Assembly: GCF_002483235.1 (NCBI RefSeq)
Contig: NZ_DLHN01000021.1
Span: 186,001 to 250,000 of the forward strand
Length of the DNA: 64,000 nucleotides
From: Pedobacter glucosidilyticus
GTDB lineage: Bacteria > Bacteroidota > Bacteroidia > Sphingobacteriales > Sphingobacteriaceae
Reading direction: 5' to 3'
Shown here piece by piece: positions 25,776-35,235 of the stretch. The notes below the pieces were generated by a model, which was not told the origin of the DNA, did not search any database, and saw only the letters and a program-made list of their open reading frames with translations. The position numbers and the translations under genes were made by a program. Positions within the stretch are counted from its first letter, which is position 1. Each line of letters opens with the position of its first letter.

Positions 25776-26482
25776 TAAATTTGTATGCTAATATATTTAG
25801 TATTTGTAATTTTTTAAATGTTAAATTATTTGAATTTTAAATTTATTTGATTTTCATAAATAACTGATTATAATATATTTATTTTATATTATGTAAAATC
25901 AAATATGATATGATTTAATGTTTTTAAATAGCTATTTTTCTTTGAAATAGGCCTCTTTTTGCAATTCCAATATAGGCTTTTTAAATCATTAAAAAAATAC
26001 ACTAAGAATAACTTTTAATGTTCCTTTTTGTTGTTTAAGGAAGCTCTAAAAATTTTCATTTTTTAAAAATTATATACAGCATACTAAAGTTATTCATCCT
26101 AAAACTATCCCTTAGATTCAGATTTTTTTGTCGTTTTTTTTCCTGTTCGAGCTATAGAATAAGCTCAATTTAAAACTGCTATTTTTGATTTTTGTAATAA
26201 TTATTAAGTATACTTAGTGTATTTTATTTTATTTTTTAACGATGAATCATTTGCGATAAATAGTCAAATTGATTTGCTATAGCTAAAGGATGTAAGAGGT
26301 TAAAAGGAGAGATTAATGTAATAATTGATGCCGCAAATGCGATAAGATGAGTGTTGTTATAAGGATTTATTATGGCTATAAAAGTTGTTTAAAACTAAGC
26401 TTGTGGATAGGAAATATCTTATCTAAATAATTCCCAAACCAAGCCATGAAATTGCGAAAAAAATAGAACGTAAATTGCTTTT
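25776..26482. other. 707-bp AT-rich gap
   Basis: I see no gene, RNA or repeat here. It is very AT-rich, has stops in all frames, and lies upstream of the TolB-like gene and downstream of the DMT transporter gene, both on the - strand. It may contain the promoter of the former, but no full TTTG/TAnnTTTG pair is visible close to its start. Confidence 0.5.
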
Positions 26483-27382
26483 TTATGGGTGTAAATTCTT
26501 GCTTAATTTTCTTTTTTCTAGCCTGGTTTTTACAATAGGATATAAGAAAATAGTGGCTAAAATAATGCTTGCTCCACCATAAAATCCACTGGTCATTTGT
26601 TCGTCTTTTCCGAATATAAATAGGGCTAAAATAATAGCATAAACAGGCTCTAAATTGGTGATTAAAGCTACCCTAAAAGCACTCAATTCTTTCATCACCA
26701 TTACCCCCGCTACATAAGCTACAGAGGTACAAATGACACCTAAAATGAGTAGATAAATGATGTCTGATTTGCTTAAAATCATGGCTTCTGTATAGCCATT
26801 GGTAAGTAATAAATAGAAAGAAATCCAACAAAAAGCACCTATCAATTCGTAATAAGTAATCACTGTAGCTGCTCTATTTTTTACTTGTTTAGCGTTGATG
26901 ATGGAAAAAATACTGGCACAAAATGCGCTAGAAATCCCCATTATAATACCCGTTTCGTACTCGGTTTCGAACTTAAAAATCATGTAAATACCTAAGATAA
27001 TTAAAAATCCGACTAAAATTTCGAGTTTTGAAACAGATTTTGAGCTAAATAAAGGCTCCAGAACGGCTGTAAATAAAGTTAGGGATGAAAGACACACCAT
27101 AGCAACGGATACGGTAGACGCTTTAATAGCGCCAAAAAACAAGATCCAGTGTAAACCAACAATGCCGCCAGTTAAAAAAAGCTTGATAAATTGCTCTTTA
27201 TTGACACTGAAATTTATCTTTTTATACTTAAACCAGAGGTATAAAGAGCTAAAAGCTATCAGTACCCGATACCATGTTAAATGAGTCTCATTGACTGTAA
27301 TGAGGGCACCCAAAATAGCAGTAAATCCCCACACAAATACGGTTAAGTGTAAGATAAAAACATTACTCAGCTTAAATTTCAT
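26483..27382 (-). CDS. EamA/DMT family transporter
   Basis: 299 residues with about ten hydrophobic helices in two EamA halves. The first half includes VFVWGFTAILGALI near the start, and a WILFFGAIKASTVS segment marks the fourth helix. The second half repeats the pattern, with TNLEPVYAIILALFIFGKDE near residue 242, a conserved DMT motif. Such inner-membrane proteins export amino acids or other metabolites; substrate not predictable. It starts 2 bases after the LptF/G gene. Confidence 0.85.
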   Translation of the reverse strand: MKFKLSNVFILHLTVFVWGFTAILGALITVNETHLTWYRVLIAFSSLYLWFKYKKINFSVNKEQFIKLFLTGGIVGLHWILFFGAIKASTVSVAMVCLSSLTLFTAVLEPLFSSKSVSKLEILVGFLIILGIYMIFKFETEYETGIIMGISSAFCASIFSIINAKQVKNRAATVITYYELIGAFCWISFYLLLTNGYTEAMILSKSDIIYLLILGVICTSVAYVAGVMVMKELSAFRVALITNLEPVYAIILALFIFGKDEQMTSGFYGGASIILATIFLYPIVKTRLEKRKLSKNLHP

Positions 27383-27384
27383 GA

Positions 27385-28479
27385 TTATTTTGGCGCTTTG
27401 ATAGCTAAATATACACCTAAAAGTGCAAAAATTATATTAGGTATCAATACTGCTATAATAGCTGGTAAGCCTCCTTTAAGCGCAAAAACATTAGCAAATT
27501 GTATAAAAAGGATGTAAACAAAGCTTAATAAAATACCCAAACCAAGGGGTAAGCCAACACCACCTCTAACCTTTCTTGAGGATAAAGCAACACCAATTAA
27601 GGTTAAAACATAGGTAGAGAAAGGGTATGTCCAGCGTTTATATTTCTCTAATTCAAGGTTTACCATAACACCAGTTCCTCTTATTTTCTCTTTTTCAATT
27701 TTCTCGTTAAGTTCCCAATAGTTCATGGCCGAGTATATATTATCTCTAATATCAAAATCTACTGGTTTCATATCTAAAGTGGTATCTTTTTCTACGCCAC
27801 GTTCCATCCGCTCTTTTAAACCATCAACATGTCTGATGCTATAGTTTTGGATTTTCCATTTTCTGGAAACAGAATCCCAGCTAATTCTATCACTCATGAG
27901 CTTCGATTTAAGCTCTTTATCTTTAAATTTTTCTAAAGAGAAACGATAACCTGTATTATTCAGGTTATCAAAAGATTCCATGTAGATGTAGGTGTTTTCA
28001 TCTAATTGCAGGTGCACATGCTCTCTGGATGTATCTTTGATTTTGGTGTAAGTATTCTCAAAATTTATCATTAACCTGTTTGTTTCTGGAATGATGAACA
28101 GGTTAAAAATCATGTTTACGATAAAGATGACTGTTGCAGCAATAAAATAGGGGCGTAAAAAGCGGTTAAAACTTGCTCCGCCACTTAAAATAGGAACAAT
28201 CTCTGTTTGATCGGCCATTTTTGCTGTAAAGAAAATAACCGAAATAAAGTTGATTAAAGGCGATAAGAAGTTGAGATAAAATGGGATAAATCCACCATAA
28301 TATTCAAAAATAATTTGGCTAATGGTGGCTTTACTCTTTAAAAAATCATCAAGCTTTTCAGATATATCAAATACAACAGAGATCACAACAAAAATCCCTA
28401 GTGTAAATACAAAGGTTCCGAGGTATTTTTTAATGATATACCAATCTATCAGCTTGATGTAATTATCTAAAAATTTCAT
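27385..28479 (-). CDS. LptF/LptG family permease
   Basis: 364 residues. Membrane helices near residues 18-38, 60-85, 108-128 and three at the C-terminus (~290-360), with a large periplasmic beta-rich domain between (~130-285). This is the YjgP/YjgQ layout. LptF and LptG pair with the ATPase LptB to pull LPS out of the inner membrane. KYLGTFVFTLGIFVVISVVFD at the start is characteristic. It begins immediately after tgt. Which of the two subunits it is cannot be settled from this window. Confidence 0.88.
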   Translation of the reverse strand: MKFLDNYIKLIDWYIIKKYLGTFVFTLGIFVVISVVFDISEKLDDFLKSKATISQIIFEYYGGFIPFYLNFLSPLINFISVIFFTAKMADQTEIVPILSGGASFNRFLRPYFIAATVIFIVNMIFNLFIIPETNRLMINFENTYTKIKDTSREHVHLQLDENTYIYMESFDNLNNTGYRFSLEKFKDKELKSKLMSDRISWDSVSRKWKIQNYSIRHVDGLKERMERGVEKDTTLDMKPVDFDIRDNIYSAMNYWELNEKIEKEKIRGTGVMVNLELEKYKRWTYPFSTYVLTLIGVALSSRKVRGGVGLPLGLGILLSFVYILFIQFANVFALKGGLPAIIAVLIPNIIFALLGVYLAIKAPK

Positions 28480-29610
28480 TTACAATCTTTGTGCAAGCGC
28501 TTTAACCATTTTATTTTTCCAGTTGTAAAATTCTCCTGCGATAATTTTTTCTCGGGCTTCTTTTACCAGCCATAGGTAAAAATGTAAGTTATGCAAAGTA
28601 GCAATTTGTGCGCCTAATATCTCTTTAGAGTGGATTAAATGCCTTAAATAAGCTTTAGTATAAAAATGGTCAGAGAATAAATCACTATCGGGGTCAATAG
28701 GAGAGAAATCATCCTTCCATTTCTCATTTTTGATGTTGATGATGCCATGTCTGGTAAATAACATTCCGTTTCTGGCATTTCTGGTAGGCATTACGCAGTC
28801 AAACATATCAATACCTAAAGCTATATTTTCCAATATATTAATAGGTGTACCTACACCCATCAGGTAACGTGGTTTGTCTTCAGGAAGTATTTCACACACT
28901 ACCTCCGTCATCCCGTACATTTCTTCTGCTGGTTCGCCTACAGAAAGTCCGCCAATGGCGTTTCCTTCCCGGTTTTGTTCAGCTATAAATTCGGCAGATT
29001 TTCTTCTTAAATCCTTATAAACAGAGCCTTGTACAATAGGGAACAAAGTTTGCGAGTAGCCGTATTTAGGTGCTGTGCTATCAAACCTATCTATACAACG
29101 CTTTAACCAACGATGCGTCATATCTACTGATTTTCTGGCATAGGTATAATCACATGGGTATGGTGTGCATTCATCAAAAGCCATAATGATATCTGCACCA
29201 ATGGTTCTTTGGATATCCATCACATTTTCTGGTGTAAACAAATGCTTAGAGCCATCAATATGCGATTTGAACGTAACGCCCTCTTCTCTTATCTTTCTTA
29301 CCTCTGTTAAAGAATATACTTGATAGCCACCGCTATCGGTTAAAATAGGTAAATCCCAACCATTAAATTGATGTATACCGCCAGCTTTCTCTATCACATC
29401 TAAGCCCGGTCTTAAATATAAGTGGTAGGTATTTCCTAAAATAATTTGGGCTTTAATATCATCTTTTAGCTCACGCTGATGCACCGCTTTTACCGTACCG
29501 GCAGTACCAACAGGCATAAAAATGGGTGTTTGAATGGTTCCGTGGTCTGTTGTTATTTCTCCTGCTCTGGCTTTTGATAAAGGGTCTTGCGCTGCTAGTA
29601 TAAACTTCAT
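28480..29610 (-). CDS. tgt: tRNA-guanine(34) transglycosylase
   Basis: 376 residues. Exchanges guanine 34 for preQ1 in tRNAs with GUN anticodons during queuosine synthesis. TDSGGYQVYSL (D92) and GIDMFDCVMPTRNARNG (residues 266-282) hold the catalytic aspartates. The zinc-site cysteines of the E. coli enzyme are replaced by S309, L311 and D314, while the histidine of the site (H340, LHNL) remains. The same feature occurs in other Bacteroidota as I recall. On the - strand TACTTTTG (29644-29637) fits a -7 element 27 bases before the ATG. Confidence 0.93.
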   Translation of the reverse strand: MKFILAAQDPLSKARAGEITTDHGTIQTPIFMPVGTAGTVKAVHQRELKDDIKAQIILGNTYHLYLRPGLDVIEKAGGIHQFNGWDLPILTDSGGYQVYSLTEVRKIREEGVTFKSHIDGSKHLFTPENVMDIQRTIGADIIMAFDECTPYPCDYTYARKSVDMTHRWLKRCIDRFDSTAPKYGYSQTLFPIVQGSVYKDLRRKSAEFIAEQNREGNAIGGLSVGEPAEEMYGMTEVVCEILPEDKPRYLMGVGTPINILENIALGIDMFDCVMPTRNARNGMLFTRHGIINIKNEKWKDDFSPIDPDSDLFSDHFYTKAYLRHLIHSKEILGAQIATLHNLHFYLWLVKEAREKIIAGEFYNWKNKMVKALAQRL

Positions 29611-29804
29611 TAACTTTTTTGATGATAAAATACCTGCAAAAGTAAGAAAAAATAAAGCATTTAGGGATAAGCATTAGTTAGTTAAAAGCACTTAAAAATA
29701 TCTTTTGCTGGATGATGATTTTTTGTTAAACAAAGTATGATTATATTATACTAAAGTTTGAATTTTGGCTAAATTTGAGAACTTTCTAAACTTATTCACA
29801 CATA

Positions 29805-30926
29805 TTGGAAGCTTATTTACATTACTCTTTACTTATACTGTTACAAATTGCTTTCGTTGTACAATTATATTATTTATGGGTTGTTCAACATAGATTTATC
29901 ACCTATAAAATACCGCAGGTGGTATATGCTAGCCATCAAAAAGTTTCTGTAATTATCTGCGCCAGAAACGAGGCTTATAATTTAGAAAGAAATTTACCTT
30001 TTATCTTTAATCAGAAAGGGATTGATTATGAGGTAGTGGTGGTAAATGATTGCTCATCAGACCAAAGTGAAGAGGTTTTGAGGATGTTTCAGGCTCAGTA
30101 TCCAAATTTAAAAGTAGTTGTTAAAGAAGAACATCCACGATTTAAAACAGGGAAGAAGTTTGCTGTTACTTTGGGTATTAAAGCTGCTAGTCATGAAATA
30201 CTAGTTTTTACGGATGCAGATTGTAAGCCATCCTCTGATTATTGGTTGGTAAATATATGCGAGCATTATTTGCATCCACAAACAGAAATTGTTTTGGGTT
30301 TTTCTCCGTACGAAAAAAAAGCTGGGTTTTTAAATAAGCTTATCAGGTATGAAACGTTCCAAACGGCACTTAATTATTTCTCTTTTTCCCTTTCGGGAGA
30401 TGCCTATATGGGTGTAGGCAGGAATTTATCTTATAAAAAGTCGCTCTTTTTTAAAGGGAAAGGTTTTGCTGCTCACATGCACATACCTTCTGGTGATGAT
30501 GATTTATTTGTTAATCAAAACGCTACGGCTACCAATACAGCTATAGAAATAAGACCAGAAACGTTTATGCTTAGCGAGCCTAAGCTTACTTGGTTAAGCT
30601 ATTGGAACCAAAAAATAAGGCATTTAGGTGCGGGTAAGTTATACAAAGCATCGCATCAAAAAAGTTTAAGCATGCAGGCTATTTCTGCTATTTCATTTTA
30701 TGCTTTTTTAATAGCCTGTTATATACTTCAAATAGAGGTTCTTATCATCAGCATTTTAGTGTTTTTAAGATTTTTAGCTCAAATTTTTATCTTTTACAAA
30801 GCTATGTTTAGGTTACAAAGTAAAGATTTAATATATTGGGCACTCATTTTAGATTTTGTTTATTACTTATACCTTATCATTTTAAGCATAAGAGGCTTGT
30901 TTAGAAAGAAAATTGTATGGAAATAA
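29805..30926 (+). CDS. Membrane glycosyltransferase family 2
   Basis: 373 residues. TTG start at 29805: a stop lies 18 bases upstream and the next in-frame ATG comes after the catalytic start. N-terminal membrane helix (residues ~6-26). GT2 domain: VSVIICARNEAYNLERN, VVVVNDCSSDQS, FTDADC (DxD, metal and sugar-nucleotide binding) and SGDDDLFVN. Two or three C-terminal helices. Transfers a sugar onto an unknown envelope acceptor. TAAATTTG at 29770-29777 is a possible -7 box. It overlaps the sigma-factor gene by 10 bases. Confidence 0.87.
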   Translation: MEAYLHYSLLILLQIAFVVQLYYLWVVQHRFITYKIPQVVYASHQKVSVIICARNEAYNLERNLPFIFNQKGIDYEVVVVNDCSSDQSEEVLRMFQAQYPNLKVVVKEEHPRFKTGKKFAVTLGIKAASHEILVFTDADCKPSSDYWLVNICEHYLHPQTEIVLGFSPYEKKAGFLNKLIRYETFQTALNYFSFSLSGDAYMGVGRNLSYKKSLFFKGKGFAAHMHIPSGDDDLFVNQNATATNTAIEIRPETFMLSEPKLTWLSYWNQKIRHLGAGKLYKASHQKSLSMQAISAISFYAFLIACYILQIEVLIISILVFLRFLAQIFIFYKAMFRLQSKDLIYWALILDFVYYLYLIILSIRGLFRKKIVWK

Positions 30927-31531
30927 ATCCAAACTTTTCGGAAAATGCCAGAAACGATTACCATCTGGTTTTGAGTGCTAAAACAGGCAATCAGAAGGCT
31001 TATGCTGAGCTCATGCATCGCTATAAAGATTCTATCTACTTTATGGTTTTGAAAATGGTTAACCATAAGGACGATGCAATGGATTTAACGGTTTCTACCT
31101 TTGCCAAGGCATTTGAAAATATTGAAAAATACAAGCCCGATTTTGCTTTTAGTACCTGGTTGTTTAGGATTGCTACCAATAGCAGTATAGATTTTATCAG
31201 AAAAAAGCGTTTGCAAACTACTTCTTTAGATAGCTTTAATCATGAAGAAGGAGAAGATAGGGTTTTAGAAATTAAAAGTGATGTTTTAAATCCCGAAGAA
31301 TCATCCATTAAAAAGCAACAAACAGAGCAGTTAAAGGAAATTATAGATAAACTTCCTATACGTTATAAAACATTAATCATCTTAAGGTATTTTGATGAGC
31401 TCTCTTACGAAGAAATTTCTGTACAATTAGATTTACCTTTGGGTACAGTAAAAGCTCAGCTCTTTAGAGCAAGAGATTTACTATCAAACATATTGAATAA
31501 AAGAAAAAAAGACCCTGGTAGTGAATTCTAG
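30917..31531 (+). CDS. ECF-type sigma-70 family factor
   Basis: 204 residues. Region 2 (residues ~15-95) with AYAELMHRYKDSIYFMVLKM, a DDAMDLTVSTFAKAF helix and FSTWLFRIATNSSIDFIRKK. Region 4 (~140-195) with LPIRYKTLIILRYFDELSY and GTVKAQLFRARDLL, the helix that reads the -35 element. No anti-sigma gene is next to it. It overlaps the genes on either side by 10-11 bases, so translation is coupled with the glycosyltransferase and rsmG. Confidence 0.9.
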   Translation: MEINPNFSENARNDYHLVLSAKTGNQKAYAELMHRYKDSIYFMVLKMVNHKDDAMDLTVSTFAKAFENIEKYKPDFAFSTWLFRIATNSSIDFIRKKRLQTTSLDSFNHEEGEDRVLEIKSDVLNPEESSIKKQQTEQLKEIIDKLPIRYKTLIILRYFDELSYEEISVQLDLPLGTVKAQLFRARDLLSNILNKRKKDPGSEF

Positions 31532-32153
31532 AATTATCTCTCTATATTTTCCGGATTTATCGGATACCCAAAAACAACAATTTGATCAGTTGTTTGAGTT
31601 GTATTCTTTTTGGAATGCCCAAATAAACGTCATTAGTCGTAAGGATATAGATTTATTGTACGAGCGTCACATCTTACACTCTTTGGGTATTGCTAAGGTT
31701 TATACTTTTAAACCCGGTCAGCAAGTATTAGATGTTGGTACTGGAGGAGGTTTTCCTGGTATTCCCTTAGCTATTTTATTTCCAGAAACCGAGTTTTTAT
31801 TGGTAGATTCTATTGGAAAGAAGATAAAAGTAGTAAACGAAGTAGCACATGGTATTGGCTTAAAAAATTTAAAGGCTGTACATAGCCGGGCCGAGCAAAT
31901 TAATCAAAAGTTTGATTTTATAGTTTCCAGAGCTGTAACACAGTTGAAAGATTTTTATCCATGGATAAAGGGCAAATTTAAAAAGCAAAATTCTGAAGGC
32001 TTAAAAAATGGTGTTCTTTATTTAAAAGGTGGAGATTTAACTCAGGAACTTCAGGAGTCTGGGCTTAAACAAATAAAGCTTTACCCTTTGCAAGATTATT
32101 TTAAAGAAGAATTTTTTGAAACTAAATATGTAGTTTATTTGCCAGCACAATAA
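31521..32153 (+). CDS. rsmG: 16S rRNA (guanine(527)-N(7))-methyltransferase RsmG
   Basis: 210 residues; GTG start at 31521 overlapping the sigma gene by 11 bases. Methylates N7 of G527 in 16S rRNA using S-adenosylmethionine. VLDVGTGGGFPGIPLAI (residues ~70-86) is the SAM-binding motif; LFLLYSFWNAQINVISRKD-like sequence near residue 30 and RAVTQLKDF near 140 are typical RsmG blocks. Loss of this enzyme gives low-level streptomycin resistance in other bacteria. Confidence 0.93.
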   Translation: MNSRIISLYFPDLSDTQKQQFDQLFELYSFWNAQINVISRKDIDLLYERHILHSLGIAKVYTFKPGQQVLDVGTGGGFPGIPLAILFPETEFLLVDSIGKKIKVVNEVAHGIGLKNLKAVHSRAEQINQKFDFIVSRAVTQLKDFYPWIKGKFKKQNSEGLKNGVLYLKGGDLTQELQESGLKQIKLYPLQDYFKEEFFETKYVVYLPAQ

Positions 32154-32177
32154 TATTTACCAAAATCTATTTAAAAC

Positions 32178-33266
32178 ATGCTCTATGAAATTGGTCTAAC
32201 CTTGATAAAAGGTATAGGAGATGCTACCATTAAAACATTATTAAGCTATTGCGGTAGCCCTGAAGAAATATTTAGAACCAGTAAACAGCACTTGGAGAAA
32301 ATACCGGGTATAGGTTCTAAAACTGCCGATTTAATTATCCATCATTCATCATTTGATAGAGCCGAGCAAGAACTGAAGTTTATAGAAAAATACAAAATAC
32401 AACCTATTTTTATTCAAGCTGAGGATTATCCAAAACGCTTAAAAAGTTGTTATGATGCTCCGGTTATGCTGTACTTTAAAGGTAATGTAAAGCTTAATCA
32501 GCAAAAAGTTATAGCTATTGTGGGCACCAGAAATGCTACAACTTATGGCAAACAATTTTGTGAACAACTCATTAGTAGCTTAAAGCATCATCAACTGTTG
32601 ATTGTGAGTGGTTTAGCTTATGGGATAGATATAGCAGCACATAAAGCTTCATTAGCGCATGAAACTCATACTGTTGGGGTTTTGGGGCATGGTTTAGATA
32701 GGATTTATCCCGCTTTACATCGCTCTATTGCAGAGAAAATGATTCATCAAGGTGGTTTACTAACCGAGTTTAGGTCAGAAACTAATCCAGATAAACAAAA
32801 CTTCCCTAAGCGAAATCGTATCATAGCAGGTATGGCCGATGCTACTTTGGTAGTAGAAGCTACTAAAACAGGCGGTGCACTTATCACAGCAGAAATAGCA
32901 AATTCATACAATCGGGATGTTTTTGCGGTACCTGGCCGGGTAGATGATGAACTTTCTGAAGGTTGTAACTTCTTAATTAAAACCAATAGAGCTCACTTAT
33001 TAGACCGTGTAGAAGATTTGGAATACATTATGGGTTGGGATAGAGATGAGGTAAAGCCAGTGAAGCAACTTCAGATTTTACCTCATTTAACTAAAGATGA
33101 AGAGAAAATTGTAGCTATCATAAAAGACTATAATGCTATTGCTATAGATGATTTACAGGTTAAATTAGATATGCCCCAGAGTAAATTGGCTATGTTGTTG
33201 TTAAATTTAGAAATGCAATCAGTGATTATATCATTACCCGGTAAAGTGTATAAAATGAATCATTAG
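32178..33266 (+). CDS. dprA: DNA-processing protein DprA
   Basis: 362 residues. N-terminal helix-hairpin-helix (residues ~5-60: GIGDATIKTLL, KIPGIGSKTADLI). Rossmann-like DNA-binding core (~110-290) with VGTRNATTYG, SGLAYGIDIAAHKASL, FPKRNRIIAGMAD and TGGALITAEIA. C-terminal winged helix (~300-362). DprA loads RecA onto incoming single-stranded DNA in natural transformation. It ends head to head with the SixA-like gene, the two stops directly abutting. Confidence 0.95.
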   Translation: MLYEIGLTLIKGIGDATIKTLLSYCGSPEEIFRTSKQHLEKIPGIGSKTADLIIHHSSFDRAEQELKFIEKYKIQPIFIQAEDYPKRLKSCYDAPVMLYFKGNVKLNQQKVIAIVGTRNATTYGKQFCEQLISSLKHHQLLIVSGLAYGIDIAAHKASLAHETHTVGVLGHGLDRIYPALHRSIAEKMIHQGGLLTEFRSETNPDKQNFPKRNRIIAGMADATLVVEATKTGGALITAEIANSYNRDVFAVPGRVDDELSEGCNFLIKTNRAHLLDRVEDLEYIMGWDRDEVKPVKQLQILPHLTKDEEKIVAIIKDYNAIAIDDLQVKLDMPQSKLAMLLLNLEMQSVIISLPGKVYKMNH

Positions 33267-33767
33267 TTAGGCTTCAAAAGGGTTTTTAGGATAATCAAAA
33301 AGCACCATATTACCTGTGTTTTTACTCACCATTTTCCAACTATCTAAAGGAAACTCTAGCAATACCATACCACAGGTTGGGATATTGTAAATATCAGCAT
33401 TACTGAGGTAAAGTGCTAGGTCTGTGATTCCATTATTATGACCAAAAAGGGCTATAAAATCATGTTCATCAGAAAATTGATTTACAATATTTAATAAAGT
33501 TTGATGGTTGGCTTCGTAAATTTTAGGCTCTTGTATAATATCTGTTTCCGAGTATTGAATTTCTTTAGCTATAATTTTACAGGTGGTGATGGCTCTTAAA
33601 GCCGGACTAGAAACTAATTGTTGAGGATTTAATATTCTGGAAACTAATCTTTTACCCATTTCTGGAGCGTTTGACAGGCCCCTACTGTTAAGTGGTCTAT
33701 CAAAATCTTTTGTATTTGCAACTCCCCAATCTGATTTAGCATGTCTTACAATTAAAAGTCTTTTCAT
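33267..33767 (-). CDS. SixA-like histidine phosphatase
   Basis: 166 residues. RHAKSDWG at the N-terminus carries the catalytic His of the histidine-phosphatase superfamily; SSPALRAITTCKII and LFGHNNGITDLALYL (second His) complete the site. Closest in layout to SixA, which dephosphorylates phosphohistidine proteins, although small-molecule substrates are possible. Its start overlaps the GT9 gene by 4 bases, making it the last gene of the heptose operon. Confidence 0.8.
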   Translation of the reverse strand: MKRLLIVRHAKSDWGVANTKDFDRPLNSRGLSNAPEMGKRLVSRILNPQQLVSSPALRAITTCKIIAKEIQYSETDIIQEPKIYEANHQTLLNIVNQFSDEHDFIALFGHNNGITDLALYLSNADIYNIPTCGMVLLEFPLDSWKMVSKNTGNMVLFDYPKNPFEA

Positions 33768-34738
33768 CTGTTGCTAAAAGTAATAATTTCTTCTTCTTTT
33801 ATGAGGTTCATACAATTAAAATGTTGAAGTGGACATTTCTCTAGGCCAAATTTAGAGCAGGGTCTGCAAGATAAATCAACATCAACAATTAAAGACTCGT
33901 TAATTTTATAGGGCGATACACCCAGTAACTCTGGAGTTGTACCTCCCCAAATAGAAACCAAGGGTTTGTTAAAGGCTTCAGAAATATGGGTTAAACCGGT
34001 ATCAAAGCCAATAACGGTATGTGCTTGTGAAACCAAATAAACCGATTGGTCTAAATTAATTTTACCGCAAGTATTAAAAATTTTTGGTCCAATAGCCTCC
34101 TCGATAGCTTTTGCATTTTGCGCTACATCATCACCACCTAATAAAACAATAGGTTTTGCTATTTCTTTACAGGTTTTAATGATTTTCTCAACCGGCATTC
34201 TTTTGGTAAAATGCGTTGCCCCGATAATAAAAGCTACATAATCTTGCTGGTGTGAAGAAGGTAATAAATCTGTTTTCTCATAACTTCCATTGATGTAATA
34301 ATCTATAGGTTTATCGTCGTTTTTAACACCTAAAAACTCAACTGTTTCCAGATAACGTTCTACCAAGTGCTTAGGATTAATAAAACGCTCGCTTTTAAAC
34401 TTCAAAGCCAGCCATTTTTTAATTCTTTCTTTTTTATAAGTTGATGCTGGTATACCTGTTCTTAGTTTGATGATGCTGGTTCTTAGATTGTTATGTAAAT
34501 CTATGATATAATCAAAATTCTCTTTTTTGATATCAGCTATAGTTTCATTTAAGCTAGGTTTTAAGATGTGAAGTTTATCTAAATAAGGATTGTTGTTATA
34601 GATATACTTGAACTGTTGTTTGGTTAAAAAATGAATTTCTGCTTCTGGCAACTGTTCTTTTAGGCATCTTACCACAGGTGTGGTGTAAATAATATCACCC
34701 ATAGAGCTAAAGCGGATCACTAGAATTTTCTTAACCAT
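33764..34738 (-). CDS. Glycosyltransferase family 9, heptosyltransferase-like
   Basis: 324 residues. MVKKILVIRFSSMGDIIYTTPVV at the start, the nucleotide-sugar domain with ILLGG-like and FIIGATHFTKRMP (middle), SQAHTVIGFDTGLTHISEAF and a WGGTTPELLGVSPY end block are typical of GT9. GT9 enzymes add heptose from ADP-heptose onto lipid A core. Genes for ADP-heptose synthesis sit directly upstream. Four cysteines near the end (LSCRPCSKFGLEKCPLQHFNC) are common in GT9 proteins of this phylum. Confidence 0.87.
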   Translation of the reverse strand: MVKKILVIRFSSMGDIIYTTPVVRCLKEQLPEAEIHFLTKQQFKYIYNNNPYLDKLHILKPSLNETIADIKKENFDYIIDLHNNLRTSIIKLRTGIPASTYKKERIKKWLALKFKSERFINPKHLVERYLETVEFLGVKNDDKPIDYYINGSYEKTDLLPSSHQQDYVAFIIGATHFTKRMPVEKIIKTCKEIAKPIVLLGGDDVAQNAKAIEEAIGPKIFNTCGKINLDQSVYLVSQAHTVIGFDTGLTHISEAFNKPLVSIWGGTTPELLGVSPYKINESLIVDVDLSCRPCSKFGLEKCPLQHFNCMNLIKEEEIITFSNR

Positions 34739-34749
34739 TTGACAAAGCT

Positions 34750-35229
34750 TTAGCTGTTTTTAATTTTATCGATGATTGATGTACTAGAATAGCCCGGTAA
34801 AAAGCTCAATGTTTTTACTTCGCCACCATTGGCTAGCACTTCTTTTGCACCTACAATATTATCTAAAGTATAATCCCCACCTTTAACCAAAACATCCGGA
34901 AGGATGTGGCTAATTAAATTTTGAGGAGTTTGCTCTTCAAAAATCACAACGGCATCTATAAATTGCATGGCTGCCAGTAGGAGAGAGCGGGTTTTCTCAT
35001 CATTTACCGGTCTTGATGGGCCTTTTAAAACTTGAACAGATTTATCAGCATTTAAACCAATGATTAATTTGGTGCCCAGTGTAGCAGCTTCACTTAAGTA
35101 AGTGATATGGCCAGCATGTAGTAAATCAAAACAGCCATTGGTGAAAACTACTTTTTCGCCGGTAGCTTTCCATTGTTGACGAATCTCAACGGCCTGTTCA
35201 AGGCTTAAAATTTTATCTTGTATCGTCAT
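34750..35229 (-). CDS. rfaE2: D-glycero-beta-D-manno-heptose 1-phosphate adenylyltransferase
   Basis: 159 residues; the stand-alone form of the HldE C-terminal domain (HldC). Makes ADP-heptose from heptose 1-phosphate and ATP. FTNGCFDLLHAGHITYL (residues ~29-45) holds the HxGH nucleotidyltransferase motif; GLNADKSVQVLKGPSRPVND binds the nucleotide. It sits 6 bases after gmhA and 11 before the GT9 gene. Confidence 0.93.
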   Translation of the reverse strand: MTIQDKILSLEQAVEIRQQWKATGEKVVFTNGCFDLLHAGHITYLSEAATLGTKLIIGLNADKSVQVLKGPSRPVNDEKTRSLLLAAMQFIDAVVIFEEQTPQNLISHILPDVLVKGGDYTLDNIVGAKEVLANGGEVKTLSFLPGYSSTSIIDKIKNS

Positions 35230-35235
35230 GCAGTC

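Noticed and set aside
25776..26482. Possible hidden gene in the 707-bp gap
   Set aside because: Stops in all frames and no recognisable RNA fold; treated as non-coding.
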